Below, piece by piece: positions 34,438-43,364 of a stretch of 64,000 bases of DNA. Positions within the stretch are counted from its first letter, which is position 1, and each line of letters opens with the position of its first letter. This DNA is from Lujinxingia sediminis (GTDB lineage Bacteria > Myxococcota_A > Bradymonadia > Bradymonadales > Bradymonadaceae). Position numbers and translations under genes: made by a program. The DNA is taken from the NCBI RefSeq assembly GCF_004005565.1, contig NZ_SADD01000014.1, forward strand, positions 61,876 through 125,875. Direction: 5' to 3'. Below the pieces are notes generated by a model. The model was given only the letters and a program-made list of their open reading frames with translations, did not search any database and was not told the origin of the DNA.

Positions 34438-35097
34438 TCAGGCGCCTCTGCGTGCCGAGTTGGAAGTGTTGCCGGCGGAGGGGGAGGAGGCTTCGTTGCC
34501 CATAAACTCGGGCATGGTCGTGTGTCCACTCTGGTTGATGCCTTCGCGGGCGAAGACTTTGCCGACGGTGCCCAGCAGGATCTTCAGGTCGAGAGACAGC
34601 GAGCGGTGGTCGACGTACCAGACATCCAGGGCAAACTTCTGCTCCCAGCTCAGGGCGTTGCGCCCGTTGATCTGCGCCCAGCCTGTGACGCCGGGTCGTA
34701 CCTCGTGGCGACGCGCCTGCTCCGAGCTGTAACGAGGCAGGTAGCGCATGAGAAGAGGGCGCGGTCCCACAAGGCTCATCTCGCCACGAAGCACGTTGAT
34801 AAGCGTGGGGAGTTCATCAAGGCTCGTCGAGCGCAGAAACTGCCCCACCGGGGTCATTCGGCTCGCCTCACTGCCGATATCATCCTGGTCGGGAGCCGAG
34901 AGGCGCATGGTGCGAAACTTGATCAGCTCAAAGGGCTCGCCACCGAGGCCGGGGCGTTGCTGTCGAAAGAAGAGCGGTCGGCCCATGGTGGCGTACACCG
35001 CCGCCGCGCTCGCAGCGAGCACCGGGGCCGTAGCCACCAGCCCGGCGCCGGCGGCGACAACATCGATCGTGCGTTTGAGGTGGTCGTACAGGGGCAT
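34438..35097 (-). CDS. phosphoglycosyl transferase (PglC/WcaJ C-terminal type)
   Basis: Transfers a sugar 1-phosphate from UDP-sugar to undecaprenyl phosphate, starting lipid-linked glycan assembly. The 219-residue protein has the PglC-like short form: one hydrophobic re-entrant segment near residues 12-35, FELIKFRTM, then RSTSLDELPTLINVLRGEMS with the catalytic Asp-Glu pair, and GPRPLL and RPGVTGWAQINGRN. The C-terminal 25 residues are a low-complexity Ser/Asn tail. GAGGAG six bases before the ATG. It lies 320 bases after the lipoyl-acyltransferase gene on the same strand. PglC partners with PglD in Campylobacter, and the fused protein upstream has a PglD-like domain. Confidence 0.92.
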   Translation of the reverse strand: MPLYDHLKRTIDVVAAGAGLVATAPVLAASAAAVYATMGRPLFFRQQRPGLGGEPFELIKFRTMRLSAPDQDDIGSEASRMTPVGQFLRSTSLDELPTLINVLRGEMSLVGPRPLLMRYLPRYSSEQARRHEVRPGVTGWAQINGRNALSWEQKFALDVWYVDHRSLSLDLKILLGTVGKVFAREGINQSGHTTMPEFMGNEASSPSAGNTSNSARRGA

Positions 35098-35417
35098 GGG
35101 CGCTCCTCAGCAAAGGGTCGGGCAGGAGGGTAGCTGATCTTGCACGATGAACAAGAGGCCGCCAGGCGAGACGCACGTCTGGGGCTGACGCTTACTACGC
35201 CGTGAGCCAACGTTGACGCCATGTCTGCTGCATGGAGAGCACCCTGAGCAGCGTTGCAACTAAAGCATCGCCTGCGCTTTGCGCCTTGCTCAGATCACTC
35301 TCAATCTCGCATCCAAAGGCGTCAACATGGCCACACGGCGTTATAGCTCAAACGTTGAATGTGCGGTTGCGGCGCGGCTAGCCCGCGAGTCGCGGGGGCT
35401 GGTGAGCCGCGCCGCGT
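35098..35417. other. 320-base intergenic region upstream of the phosphoglycosyl transferase gene
   Basis: Contains a large nested hairpin at 35369-35415 directly after the lipoyl-acyltransferase stop. The rest may hold the promoter of the phosphoglycosyl transferase gene. No gene or RNA is supported. Confidence 0.4.
35369..35415 (-). terminator. nested GC-rich hairpin after the lipoyl-acyltransferase gene
   Basis: Outer stem GCGGCGCGGCT / AGCCGCGCCGC (11 bp, exact) encloses a second stem AGCCCGCGA / TCGCGGGGGCT. No T-run follows, so it is a candidate terminator or transcript-stabilising element rather than a classic intrinsic terminator. Confidence 0.5.
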
Positions 35418-36530
35418 TCAACGCTCGCCGGCGCGCACCACGCGCTGATCTTCGAGGTTCTGCAGGATGTGGGAGCCGTTGCCCACGACGACATCGGCAC
35501 CCACGCGCACCCCCAGAAAGATCGTGGCACCCATGCCCACCACAGAACGGGGTCCCACCTGAACCCCCCCGGCCAGGAGCGCGCCGGGGGTGAGGTGGGC
35601 GTGGTCTTCGATGATGCAGTCGTGGCTGACGACCACATTGCTGTTGATGATGGTGTTGTCGCCCAGGCGCACGCAGGAGCTGACCACGGCACCGGCGAAG
35701 ATCTGGTTGCCCTGGCCCATCTGCGCCGATGATTCGACTGCGGCGCGGGGGTGAATGAGGTTGGGCATCAAGAAGCCTTCGCGCTTGAGACGAGCGAAGA
35801 GTTCGGCGCGCAGTGCGTTGTGGGTGACCGCGCCGACGCCCAGGGCGGCCAGGCGCACGCCGCGCTCTCGGAGCCCGGCGAACATCGAAGCGTCGCCGAG
35901 CACCGGCACGCCCAGCAGCTCGTCGGGGCGGTCGGGGGCGTCATCAATGATGCCGATGATGCGTAGATCGCGTCGACCTTCCCGCACCATATCGATGACC
36001 ACGCGGGCGTGGCCGCCGGCGCCGTAGATCACGATGGCGTCTCCGCCGCCACCGACCTCGATGTCGGTGTGGGCCCGGGCTGCCTGATCGCCGGGCGCGC
36101 GCAGCGCGCCCGGGCCCCGGCCCAGGTGCGCCAGGATATCGCGTTCGGTGAGGATGCCCTCGTGGGGGATGGTGCGAAGATCGACCTCATACTCACTGGC
36201 CAGAGCCGCGGCGCGGCGAGTGGCCCGCGGAAGATCGCTCCCGGCCTGGGCCCCGGCATCGGCCTGGGGGGAGGAGAGGTGTACGGGCTCGTCGGCCGTC
36301 GCCGTCAGCGCGCAGAGGGGCTGACCGACTTTTGCGCGCTGGCCTTCACGCACCCCCAGCGCGCGCACAAATCCATCGCAGGGGGCCTCCACATCGGCGG
36401 TGGCCTTGGTGGACTCCAGGGTGCAGAGCACCTGACCGCGCTCAACCTCCTGGCCTTCGTCGACATGAACTTCAATGACCTCCACTTCATCTTCGTTGGC
36501 GTTGAGCATCGGGATGTGTAGCCATTCCAT
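35418..36530 (-). CDS. lipoyl domain - E1/E3-binding domain - PglD/NeuD-type sugar N-acyltransferase fusion
   Basis: 370-residue three-part protein. Residues 1-80 are a lipoyl domain: LESTKATADVEAP places the acceptor at Lys42. Residues 100-137 match the peripheral-subunit-binding domain of E2 proteins (RRAAALASEYEVDLRTI, then ILTERDILAHL). Residues 165-370 are a PglD/NeuD acyltransferase: Rossmann part IVIYGAGGHARVVIDM and a left-handed beta-helix with candidate catalytic His303 in VVSHDCIIEDH. A true E2 would carry a CoA-linked catalytic domain with HxxxDG, which is absent. E1-beta and E1-alpha genes lie just upstream on the same strand. I infer that an acyl group formed by E1 is carried on the lipoyl arm to an amino sugar. 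GAGGA lies five bases before the ATG. Confidence 0.88.
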   Translation of the reverse strand: MEWLHIPMLNANEDEVEVIEVHVDEGQEVERGQVLCTLESTKATADVEAPCDGFVRALGVREGQRAKVGQPLCALTATADEPVHLSSPQADAGAQAGSDLPRATRRAAALASEYEVDLRTIPHEGILTERDILAHLGRGPGALRAPGDQAARAHTDIEVGGGGDAIVIYGAGGHARVVIDMVREGRRDLRIIGIIDDAPDRPDELLGVPVLGDASMFAGLRERGVRLAALGVGAVTHNALRAELFARLKREGFLMPNLIHPRAAVESSAQMGQGNQIFAGAVVSSCVRLGDNTIINSNVVVSHDCIIEDHAHLTPGALLAGGVQVGPRSVVGMGATIFLGVRVGADVVVGNGSHILQNLEDQRVVRAGER

Positions 36531-36601
36531 GAGTGTCCTCAGTGCAAAACATCGATGGGGTCAGCGTGGCGGTGTGCTCGGAGCAAGTCTATTTCAGGGG
36601 C

Positions 36602-37642
36602 TCAGCCGGTGGCGCTTCGGGAGGCGGCAGTTGGCAGAACGCGGCGCATCGCTGCGAGAAGATCGTCGACATCGGGAAGGGTTGCCGCCTCCAGCGCCGT
36701 GCTGTTGGCGATGGGCAGGTTGAGCGCGGAAACTCGCTGTGGTTGGGCGCGCAGCGCGGCCCAGGCCGCCGCCGGCAGCGCGCTGATGACCTCCGCGCCG
36801 AACCCACCGGCTCCCGGCGACTCTTCGGCCACCACGAGATGTCCGCTGCGTGCAACGGATTGCGCAATCGCATCCATCTCCAGAGGTTGAATGGAGGTGG
36901 GCATCACCACTTCACAGTAGCGCTCATCTTCGATGAGCAGGCGCTCGGCCGCCTCCACCGCAAGCTCAGCCATCCCGCCGTAGGCAACCAGCGTGACGTC
37001 GGCCATCTCAAAGCTCCCGAAACTTAAGCTGACGCTGGGGTAGGGGCCTGGACTGACGCGCGCGTCCATCGCCTCGCAACGCCCCCCCTGGATCGGTCGC
37101 TGACGCCGCGCGTACATCTTTTTGTTCTCCACAAAGAGCACCGGACGCCGGTCGTAGCGGGTGGCCGTCTCCAGCAGCCGTCCGCTGTCCACAAAGGGGT
37201 TTGTAGCCACGATCGCCAGGCCCGGCGCCCCCAGAAAGTGCTTTTCCAGCGTCTGGCTATGGGTGGGGCCGTAGCCGCGCCGCCCCCCCATGGGCAGGCG
37301 CACGACCAGCGGCACATCGACCTTCTCGTTGTATATCCAGGCGTACTTGGCCCCGTGGTTGATCAGCTGATCGGCAGCCAGGAGCACAAAGTCGCCGAAC
37401 ATGATCTCGACCACCGGGAGCAGGCCCCCCATGGCCATGCCGATGGCCACTCCCACAAAACCCGCCTCCGAGATCGGGGTCGTCCACACCCGATCTTCAA
37501 ACGCGGTGGAAAGTCCCCGGCTCACTTTGAAGGCCCCGCCGTAAGGATCGAGAAGATCTTCACCGATAAGATGCACGCGTTCGTCGGTCTGCATCATGCG
37601 ATGCAACGCTTGATTTAGAGACTCCAACACAGTCTGGCTCAT
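36602..37642 (-). CDS. 2-oxoacid dehydrogenase E1 component, beta subunit
   Basis: With E1-alpha it decarboxylates a 2-oxo acid on thiamine diphosphate and passes the acyl group to a lipoyl lysine. The 346-residue protein has VHLIGEDLLDPYGGAFKV, the TPP-activating glutamate in TTPISEAGFVG, the phosphorylation-loop-like GPTHSQTLEKHF and a normal C-terminal domain (VTLVAYGGMAELA). The start is ATG 37642 (GGGAG upstream); residues before it are spurious. It begins 58 bases after the E1-alpha stop and ends 71 bases before the lipoyl-acyltransferase. Closest in style to acetoin/pyruvate-type E1, but the substrate cannot be read from sequence. Confidence 0.92.
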   Translation of the reverse strand: MSQTVLESLNQALHRMMQTDERVHLIGEDLLDPYGGAFKVSRGLSTAFEDRVWTTPISEAGFVGVAIGMAMGGLLPVVEIMFGDFVLLAADQLINHGAKYAWIYNEKVDVPLVVRLPMGGRRGYGPTHSQTLEKHFLGAPGLAIVATNPFVDSGRLLETATRYDRRPVLFVENKKMYARRQRPIQGGRCEAMDARVSPGPYPSVSLSFGSFEMADVTLVAYGGMAELAVEAAERLLIEDERYCEVVMPTSIQPLEMDAIAQSVARSGHLVVAEESPGAGGFGAEVISALPAAAWAALRAQPQRVSALNLPIANSTALEAATLPDVDDLLAAMRRVLPTAASRSATG

Positions 37643-37700
37643 CGCCGGCTCCCGGTTCGGGTGAAAAGGTTCGGCCTGTTGCCTCGGCGCGCGTTGCGAC

Positions 37701-38714
37701 TCAGGTCTGTGGGCCGGGCATCCCCCGCAGGAGAGGATCGTCGAGCTGCTCCACGGCGGGCTGCGCCTGGGCTTCTGCGGCTTCAAATGCCTCGAATAAC
37801 CGCGCTTCCACCGCCTCTTCGATGGCCCGGGCGCGCTCCTCACTGACGCGCTGGCGTTGTTTCGGCAGCGGGTCATCGGCACGCCGGGCCTCGATCTCTT
37901 CGGCAGGTCGGTGATCATCGCTGCGGGAGTGGTGGCAGAGGCGATAGGTGTGGATCACCTCCAGCCGGGGACGCACGCTCTGGCGAACCTCCTCAATGAT
38001 GCCCTCAAAATGAGTGTAGATGGCCTCGGCGTCGGTCGATTCGATCGCGCCGGCCTCCATCCCGAAGGCCCGCGCCCGCTCCAGCATAGAGCCGGCGACC
38101 TCCCGGTGGCTCGGCGTGGACTGAGCCCAGCCGTTATCTTCCAGCACCACCAAAAGCGGAGCTCCCCACAGACTGGCCATGTTCAGGCATTCGTAGAGCA
38201 CGCCCTGACCCAGGGTGCCGTCGCCGATAAAGACCACCGCCACCGCATCCTCGCCACGCACCCTCTTTGCCAGCGAGAGCCCCAGCGCTCCGGGAACGAT
38301 GCCCCCCTGAATGCCATTGGTATAAAAGCCCCCGTCGCAGATGTGCTGGCTGCCGCCGCGCCCGCCCACAAGCCCTCCTGCGCGCCCCATCAGTTCGGCG
38401 GCCAGAGCCTCGGGCTTGTCGCCCCAGACCAGATAATGGCCGTGGCAGCGGTGGTTGCTGAAGACGACATCCCCGGCGCGAAGATGATTGATCACCCCCA
38501 CCGCGTCAGCCTCCTGACCGATGTAGGCGTGGGTCGTGCCCACCAGCAAGCCCCGATCAAAGCGTTCCAGGAGCTGCTCTTCAAAACGGCGGATCAGGCG
38601 CATCTGAGCGTAGAGCTTCTCGCTGAGCGGGCCCTCCATCTGCGCAAAACGCGCCCGCGGATCGATACGCTCCTCCTGGTAATCAGACTGCCCCGTACGC
38701 TCTCTTGCGACCAT
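37701..38714 (-). CDS. 2-oxoacid dehydrogenase E1 component, alpha subunit
   Basis: 337-residue TPP-binding subunit. Seen are the thiamine motif GDGTLGQGVLYECLNMA ending in LEDN, the substrate-channel signature THAYIGQEADAVGV, SNHRCHGHYLVWG (in place of the usual YRDHGH) and GGRGGSQHICD. Two long charged segments, at the N-terminus (about 30 residues) and C-terminus (about 70, Glu/Ala rich), exceed the plain AcoA/PdhA core and may be binding arms. GGGGGAGAGG stands directly before ATG 38714. First gene of the E1-alpha, E1-beta, lipoyl-acyltransferase operon. No E2 of the normal type and no E3 are in the window. Confidence 0.92.
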   Translation of the reverse strand: MVARERTGQSDYQEERIDPRARFAQMEGPLSEKLYAQMRLIRRFEEQLLERFDRGLLVGTTHAYIGQEADAVGVINHLRAGDVVFSNHRCHGHYLVWGDKPEALAAELMGRAGGLVGGRGGSQHICDGGFYTNGIQGGIVPGALGLSLAKRVRGEDAVAVVFIGDGTLGQGVLYECLNMASLWGAPLLVVLEDNGWAQSTPSHREVAGSMLERARAFGMEAGAIESTDAEAIYTHFEGIIEEVRQSVRPRLEVIHTYRLCHHSRSDDHRPAEEIEARRADDPLPKQRQRVSEERARAIEEAVEARLFEAFEAAEAQAQPAVEQLDDPLLRGMPGPQT

Positions 38715-39026
38715 CCTCTCCCCCTTGTGGCTTCGGGCACCGAGAAGCCCGCTCTCGTCCCCGTATCCCCGGCGCGGTCCGGGCTGGTGTGCGACTCAAA
38801 ACAGGGCGTTTGACCGCTTCACATCTGGTGCGACGCCCCTACCTCAAAGCTCTGCTCAGCCTGCGCGCTGGCGACGGCACGCGCTGGCGACGGCACGCGC
38901 TGGTCTGCGCCCCCCGCCCTCTGCTACGCTCCTAAATGCGGCGCACCACGGGCACCTCCACAGCACCGCGTTCCGGTCTGCGCCGCCGCGCCACGATCCC
39001 ACCTCCATCCCGCTCCTCTGGCGCCC
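38715..39026. other. 312-base divergent intergenic region with short tandem repeat
   Basis: Lies between the E1-alpha gene and the glycosyltransferase gene. It contains a 16-base tandem repeat (38865-38903) and otherwise nothing I can name; both promoters must be here. Confidence 0.4.
38865..38903. repeat. 16-base tandem repeat, 2.4 copies
   Basis: GCGCTGGCGACGGCAC occurs twice in direct tandem, followed by seven further bases of a third copy. It lies upstream of the glycosyltransferase gene. Confidence 0.7.
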
Positions 39027-40184
39027 ATGACGCTCGCCATCTTCATTCACGACAGCATCTTCTACCCCCATCGCCATCAGATGTGGGCCCCCGGCACCCC
39101 CGACCGCCGCACCTGGGAGCCCTACCTGGAGGTCTTCGACAGGCTCACCGTCGCCGGCCGCCTGCGACCCACACCCCCGCCTGCGGGGGCCTCGCGCGCC
39201 GACCGCCCCGGGGTGAACTTCGTCGCGCTCCCCGATCTGGCCAGCCCCGCTCGCTGGCTCACCCGTATGCCCCGGGCCATCGACACGATCGATGCCCTCA
39301 TCGCTCCGGCCGACCTGATCATCGCGCGCACCAGCGTGCTGGGCAACCTGGCGGCCTTCTGCGCGCTGCGCGCTCAAAAAAACCTCCTCCTCGAAGTCGT
39401 CGGCTGCCCCCTGGGCGCGTACTGGCATCACGGCTCAATCTCCGGAAAAATCTACGCACCGCTGGCCGCCCTTCAAACCCGCGCCCTGGCCGCGCGCGCC
39501 CCTTTTGTGCACTACGTCACCCGCCACTACCTCCAGCGCCGCTATCCGGCCACCGGGCATACTCTGGCGCTGAGTGATGCCCGCATTGCGTCTCCCGACA
39601 GGGCCGTGTTGCGCCGCCGTCTGGCCCGCATCGACGCCGGGCTCACCTCCCCGGCGCGCGTGGGCATGATCGCCGCCTACGATCTGCACTACAAAGGCCT
39701 CGACGTGGTGCTCAATGCCCTGCGCCTGCTCCCCGAGCGCCTGCGCCCCTCGCTGCATATCGTCGGCTGCGGTGAGCCAGCCCCCTGGCTTGCACGCGCC
39801 CGAAGGCTGGGACTCGGGGGACGTCTGCATTTTGAGGGCGTGCTCCCCCGCCAGGATGTTTTCGACTGGCTCGACACCCTCGATCTCTATGTACAGCCCA
39901 GCCGCGAAGACGCGCTTCCCCGCGCGGTCGTCGAGGCTCTCTCCCGCGCGGTACCCACCCTGGGAAGCAGCGCGGGCGGGCTGCCCGAGCTTCTGCCCGA
40001 CGACGCGCTTCACCCCCCCGGTGACGCCGAATCACTCGCCGGCGACTTGAGGCGCTACCTCACCTCCCCGGCCCTCTTGCGAGCTGCGGCAACCCGGGGC
40101 GTTGAGACCGCCCGCAAAGTTGCAGACCCGGCCCGCGCCGCAGAACATCACGACTTTCTGCGCCGGGCTGCCGGCTTTGCTTAA
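39027..40184 (+). CDS. family 4 (GT-B) glycosyltransferase
   Basis: 385 residues. Adds a sugar from a nucleotide donor to a growing glycan. The C-terminal GT-B donor domain is clear: GMIAAYDLHYKGLDVVLNAL, LHIVGCGEPAPWL, LHFEGVLPRQDVFDWL and the EX7E-type motif around PSREDALPRAVVEALSRAVP with Glu pair. The N-terminal acceptor domain begins MTLAIFIHDSIFYPHR. No good Shine-Dalgarno is seen at ATG 39027, so the start is moderately sure. It is divergent from the E1/acyltransferase operon, in line with a shared glycan role, and converges with the SDR gene. Confidence 0.87.
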   Translation: MTLAIFIHDSIFYPHRHQMWAPGTPDRRTWEPYLEVFDRLTVAGRLRPTPPPAGASRADRPGVNFVALPDLASPARWLTRMPRAIDTIDALIAPADLIIARTSVLGNLAAFCALRAQKNLLLEVVGCPLGAYWHHGSISGKIYAPLAALQTRALAARAPFVHYVTRHYLQRRYPATGHTLALSDARIASPDRAVLRRRLARIDAGLTSPARVGMIAAYDLHYKGLDVVLNALRLLPERLRPSLHIVGCGEPAPWLARARRLGLGGRLHFEGVLPRQDVFDWLDTLDLYVQPSREDALPRAVVEALSRAVPTLGSSAGGLPELLPDDALHPPGDAESLAGDLRRYLTSPALLRAAATRGVETARKVADPARAAEHHDFLRRAAGFA

Positions 40185-40199
40185 GCCTGCCCGTCAGGC

Positions 40200-41606
40200 T
40201 CACCCCTCCGAGGCCTCCGGGTGCAGCGCGACCCCGAACTTCATCGCCAGAGCCTCATCGAGCTCCGGGTAGAAGAACTCAAAGCCGGCGTCGATAAGCC
40301 TGCGCGGCACGACCCGCTGGCTGGCCAGAGCGGTCTCGCGGGCGGCGTCGGCACCGAGGATTGTCTTGACCGTCGCGCCGGGCACCGGCACCAGCTTCAT
40401 GCCGCCGAGTACCCGCGCCATCGTCGCCATCACCTCGGCGTTGGTCTGTGCCCGCGGTGCCACAAGATTGACCGGCCCCTCCAGCGTGCGCCCTCGCGTG
40501 TCGTTCATCAGAAAGAGGATCGCGCCGAGCACATCATCCAGGTCGATCCAGCTCATGAACTGCGTGCCGCTTGCGATGCGCGAGGCACCCCCTAGCTTCT
40601 GCGCGCGTCGAAGCTCGGCAAAGGCACCGTGGCGAGGGTCGAGCACCTGCCCGATGCGCAGATGCACCACCCGGAGCCCGGCGCTCCGGGCCGCCTCGGT
40701 GGCCTCTTCCCAACGCTGGCAAACCCCGGCCAGAAACCCCTCGCCGGCCTCCGAATCTTCGTCGAGCGCCTCTTCCCCCCGATCGCCATAAAAGCCGATG
40801 GCGCTCGCGCTCAAAAAGACCTTCGGGGGCTCGCTGAGACCGGCCAGAGCCCGGGCCAGCGCCGTGGTGCCCCTGACCCGGCTCTCTTCAATTCGCCGGC
40901 GCTTCGCTGTCGACCATCGCTCGCCCAGCACCGGCTCCCCGGCCAGGTGCACCACCGCGTCAAGACCTTCGAGTTTGTCCTGCTCCACCTCGCCAGTCTC
41001 CACCGACCAGGCGATCTCATCGGGGTTCATCGCGCGCCGGCGCACGAGCTTATACACCTCATGGCCGCCGGTGCTCAAAAAGGCCACCAGCGCGCGCCCG
41101 AGGGTGCCGGAGCTTCCGCTCACAGCCACGCGCAGCGGTGTCGGTGAGAGCGCCTGATGCCGCCGAAGATCATCGCCGGTGCGCCGATGGCGAAACGCAA
41201 ACATCGACTCCACCAGGGCGTCGGCGAATCCGCCGCCAAAAAAGTTCCCCAACGCCCCCATCGGCAGCGCGTAGTCGACCTCATCGATCAAAAGGCTCTG
41301 CTCCGGCCCCAGCGCCTCAAAACGATGGGTGTGTCGCCAGTGTTTAAAGGGGCCGCGCACCTGTTCGTCCACGAACTGATGCCCCTCGATATGATCGCGG
41401 TGGTGGGCTTCCCAGATCACACCCACCGGGCCCTGCTGAATGCGCATCACCAGGCGCGCGCCATCGGCGATGCCGCCGCTTTGCTCCAGGACTTCAATCG
41501 ACTCCCAGGGAGGCACCAGGCGCTCAAAGGCCCCGGGGCGCGCGTGCCAGTTGTAGAGCTGCAGTGAGCTGACCGGATAGCCGGTGCGGCGACTGAATTC
41601 AGGCAT
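40200..41606 (-). CDS. SRPBCC domain fused to TIGR01777-type SDR epimerase
   Basis: 468 residues. The N-terminal 150 residues match the SRPBCC/START ligand-binding fold (LQLYNWHARPGAFERLVPPWESIEV). The SDR part starts at about residue 156 with AVSGSSGTLGRALVAFL, includes VVHLAGEPV and SASAIGFYGDRG, and ends in a DUF1731 tail (LVPVPGATVKTILGADAA, ASQRVVPRRL). This two-part form occurs in several bacterial groups; the substrate is unknown. ATG 41606 follows GAGGTCGAAG and overlaps the photolyase stop by eight bases, so it is translated after the photolyase gene. No clear role in repair; the link may only be co-transcription. Confidence 0.87.
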   Translation of the reverse strand: MPEFSRRTGYPVSSLQLYNWHARPGAFERLVPPWESIEVLEQSGGIADGARLVMRIQQGPVGVIWEAHHRDHIEGHQFVDEQVRGPFKHWRHTHRFEALGPEQSLLIDEVDYALPMGALGNFFGGGFADALVESMFAFRHRRTGDDLRRHQALSPTPLRVAVSGSSGTLGRALVAFLSTGGHEVYKLVRRRAMNPDEIAWSVETGEVEQDKLEGLDAVVHLAGEPVLGERWSTAKRRRIEESRVRGTTALARALAGLSEPPKVFLSASAIGFYGDRGEEALDEDSEAGEGFLAGVCQRWEEATEAARSAGLRVVHLRIGQVLDPRHGAFAELRRAQKLGGASRIASGTQFMSWIDLDDVLGAILFLMNDTRGRTLEGPVNLVAPRAQTNAEVMATMARVLGGMKLVPVPGATVKTILGADAARETALASQRVVPRRLIDAGFEFFYPELDEALAMKFGVALHPEASEG

Positions 41607-43125
41607 CTTCGACCTCGGCGGCCCAGCGCTCAATGTAGCCATCGACCTTCATTTTGCGGCGAGTGCTGTCGGAGGTCATGTAGCGTATCTTGCCAAAGAT
41701 CTCGCGCTCCGGGCCCCAGGCCCGGTCGTAGCGGCCGAGCACCCAGAAGATGCCGCTGTAGGAGTTCGGGTCGCGACCGTCGATGGCGTAGCGGTTGTTG
41801 AGCTCAATCATGATCGCCAGGGCTTCTTCCGGCGACGAGCTCCAATGCAGGATCTTTTTGCCCCAGAGCATGCGCAGGTAGTTGTGCATCACCCCGCGGT
41901 GGACGAGCTCCATCTGCGCGGCATTCCAGAGCGCATCATGGGTGTGGCCGGCGGCGAATTCCTCCAGCGAATAGAGGTGTTCACGCACGTCATCGCGATG
42001 TTCCGCCAGCGTCTGCTGCGCCCAGTCCGGCAGGCTCTCAAAGCGGTCGTAGCCCTCGGGATCGAACACGCAGAAGTTAAAGCCGACCTCCCGCCAGCTC
42101 AAAAGCTCGTCGAGAAAGCTCTCCGCGCCCGGGCTCATCCCCCAGAAACCGGCGCGTTTTGACGCGTGTTTGGGCTGCGTATCCGAAGGGCTCCACCCCT
42201 CCCGCTCGGTCACCGCCCGAAAGATCGCGTGGGGGCTGATGTGGCCAAAGTGCAGGTAGGGCGAAAGTCCGCTGGCCGCGCCGTCTTCGACGTCGTTGCG
42301 GTCGTCGGCGTAGCGGTCCAGCCGCCAGCCTAGAAACGTTTTGAGACGCTGCTGCGCGACCTTCCAGCCTCCGCGCAGCTCCTCGGAGGGGGCGATGGTG
42401 TGGTCGATGGGAAGCGCGGCCAACGCGTCATGATCGGCACGCAGCAACGCCGCATCGGCCCGGGGCCAGCGCGACTCCACCTCATCGCCCAGCCCTTCGA
42501 GCGTGGGCAACGTCACCCCCTCAAAGGGCGCCTCGCGGGGGAAGTTGTGGACCCAGGCGTTGAGGTTTTTGTGCAGGAATCGGCGAAAGTCGAAGGCGCG
42601 CGCAAACTTCTTATCGGGCAGGCGCATCGGCACCACCCCGTTGGAGTCGACGAGCTCCAGACGCACCGCGATCTTCCGGGCGGTGGCCCGATGCATCTCT
42701 GGCAGAAAAAAGGCGGGGTAGTCGTCACTGACGATCACAGCGGCGCGCCTGGCCAGCGCTTCGATCAGCCCTTTGCCCGGTGCGTCGTCGCGCTCCACAA
42801 AGGGGTAGTAGAGCACCGGCGCGTCGTTGAAAGCCTCGGCCTGGGCAGCCATACCTTCGAGCACAAAGGCGTGAAAACGGTCGCAGGCCCAGCGGTAGCC
42901 GTGGCGCAGCGCTTCGAGCACCACCAGGGGCTTATTCAGCGCCTCGGCCAGGGCCACCGCCCGATCCAGGGCGAAGTTCCAGTGGGGGCGGCGATGGGCC
43001 ACCATCCAGTAGAGCACAAACTCGCCCTGCTCGCGCACAGGAGCGTCGTTGATCGCGCGGATGCGAATCGAAGGCGCGCCGGCGGCGTGCGCGTCAGTGT
43101 TGTGTGATGAGGACGGCGTCGACAT
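41599..43125 (-). CDS. class II CPD photolyase
   Basis: Light-driven repair of cyclobutane pyrimidine dimers with FAD. The 508-residue protein shows the class II pattern: [16 protein letters not shown] N-terminus ([18 protein letters not shown]), [33 protein letters not shown], then [24 protein letters not shown] and [22 protein letters not shown]. These lie in the FAD-binding helical domain. The start ATG 43125 has GAGGTG six bases upstream. It heads an operon with the SDR gene and is divergent from a dodecin gene 239 bases away, so flavin handling and light repair sit together. Confidence 0.95.
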   Translation of the reverse strand: MSTPSSSHNTDAHAAGAPSIRIRAINDAPVREQGEFVLYWMVAHRRPHWNFALDRAVALAEALNKPLVVLEALRHGYRWACDRFHAFVLEGMAAQAEAFNDAPVLYYPFVERDDAPGKGLIEALARRAAVIVSDDYPAFFLPEMHRATARKIAVRLELVDSNGVVPMRLPDKKFARAFDFRRFLHKNLNAWVHNFPREAPFEGVTLPTLEGLGDEVESRWPRADAALLRADHDALAALPIDHTIAPSEELRGGWKVAQQRLKTFLGWRLDRYADDRNDVEDGAASGLSPYLHFGHISPHAIFRAVTEREGWSPSDTQPKHASKRAGFWGMSPGAESFLDELLSWREVGFNFCVFDPEGYDRFESLPDWAQQTLAEHRDDVREHLYSLEEFAAGHTHDALWNAAQMELVHRGVMHNYLRMLWGKKILHWSSSPEEALAIMIELNNRYAIDGRDPNSYSGIFWVLGRYDRAWGPEREIFGKIRYMTSDSTRRKMKVDGYIERWAAEVEDA

Positions 43126-43364
43126 GGTCACCTCAAAAGTCAATCGAAGTCGAAGCTACAAAAGCAAAGCCCCGCGATGCGGGGAGGTCGCGCCAAGTGT
43201 CGCCACCTGCACAAAAAAGCAAGTCGCCGCGACGAAGAGAATTTGGCGCTGGCCATCGCCGGTGGTGTGCTCAGGTTCTGCCCCACACGTGCAGGCCGCC
43301 GACCAGGGCGCATCGCCCTGATCGGCGCGACCCCAGACGACTTTTTTTCTACAAGGAGCCCCCT

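Noticed and set aside
36602..38714. E1-alpha/E1-beta as the housekeeping pyruvate or branched-chain dehydrogenase.
   Set aside because: Neither a normal E2 nor an E3 is adjacent. The third gene carries a sugar acyltransferase and the surroundings are glycan genes.
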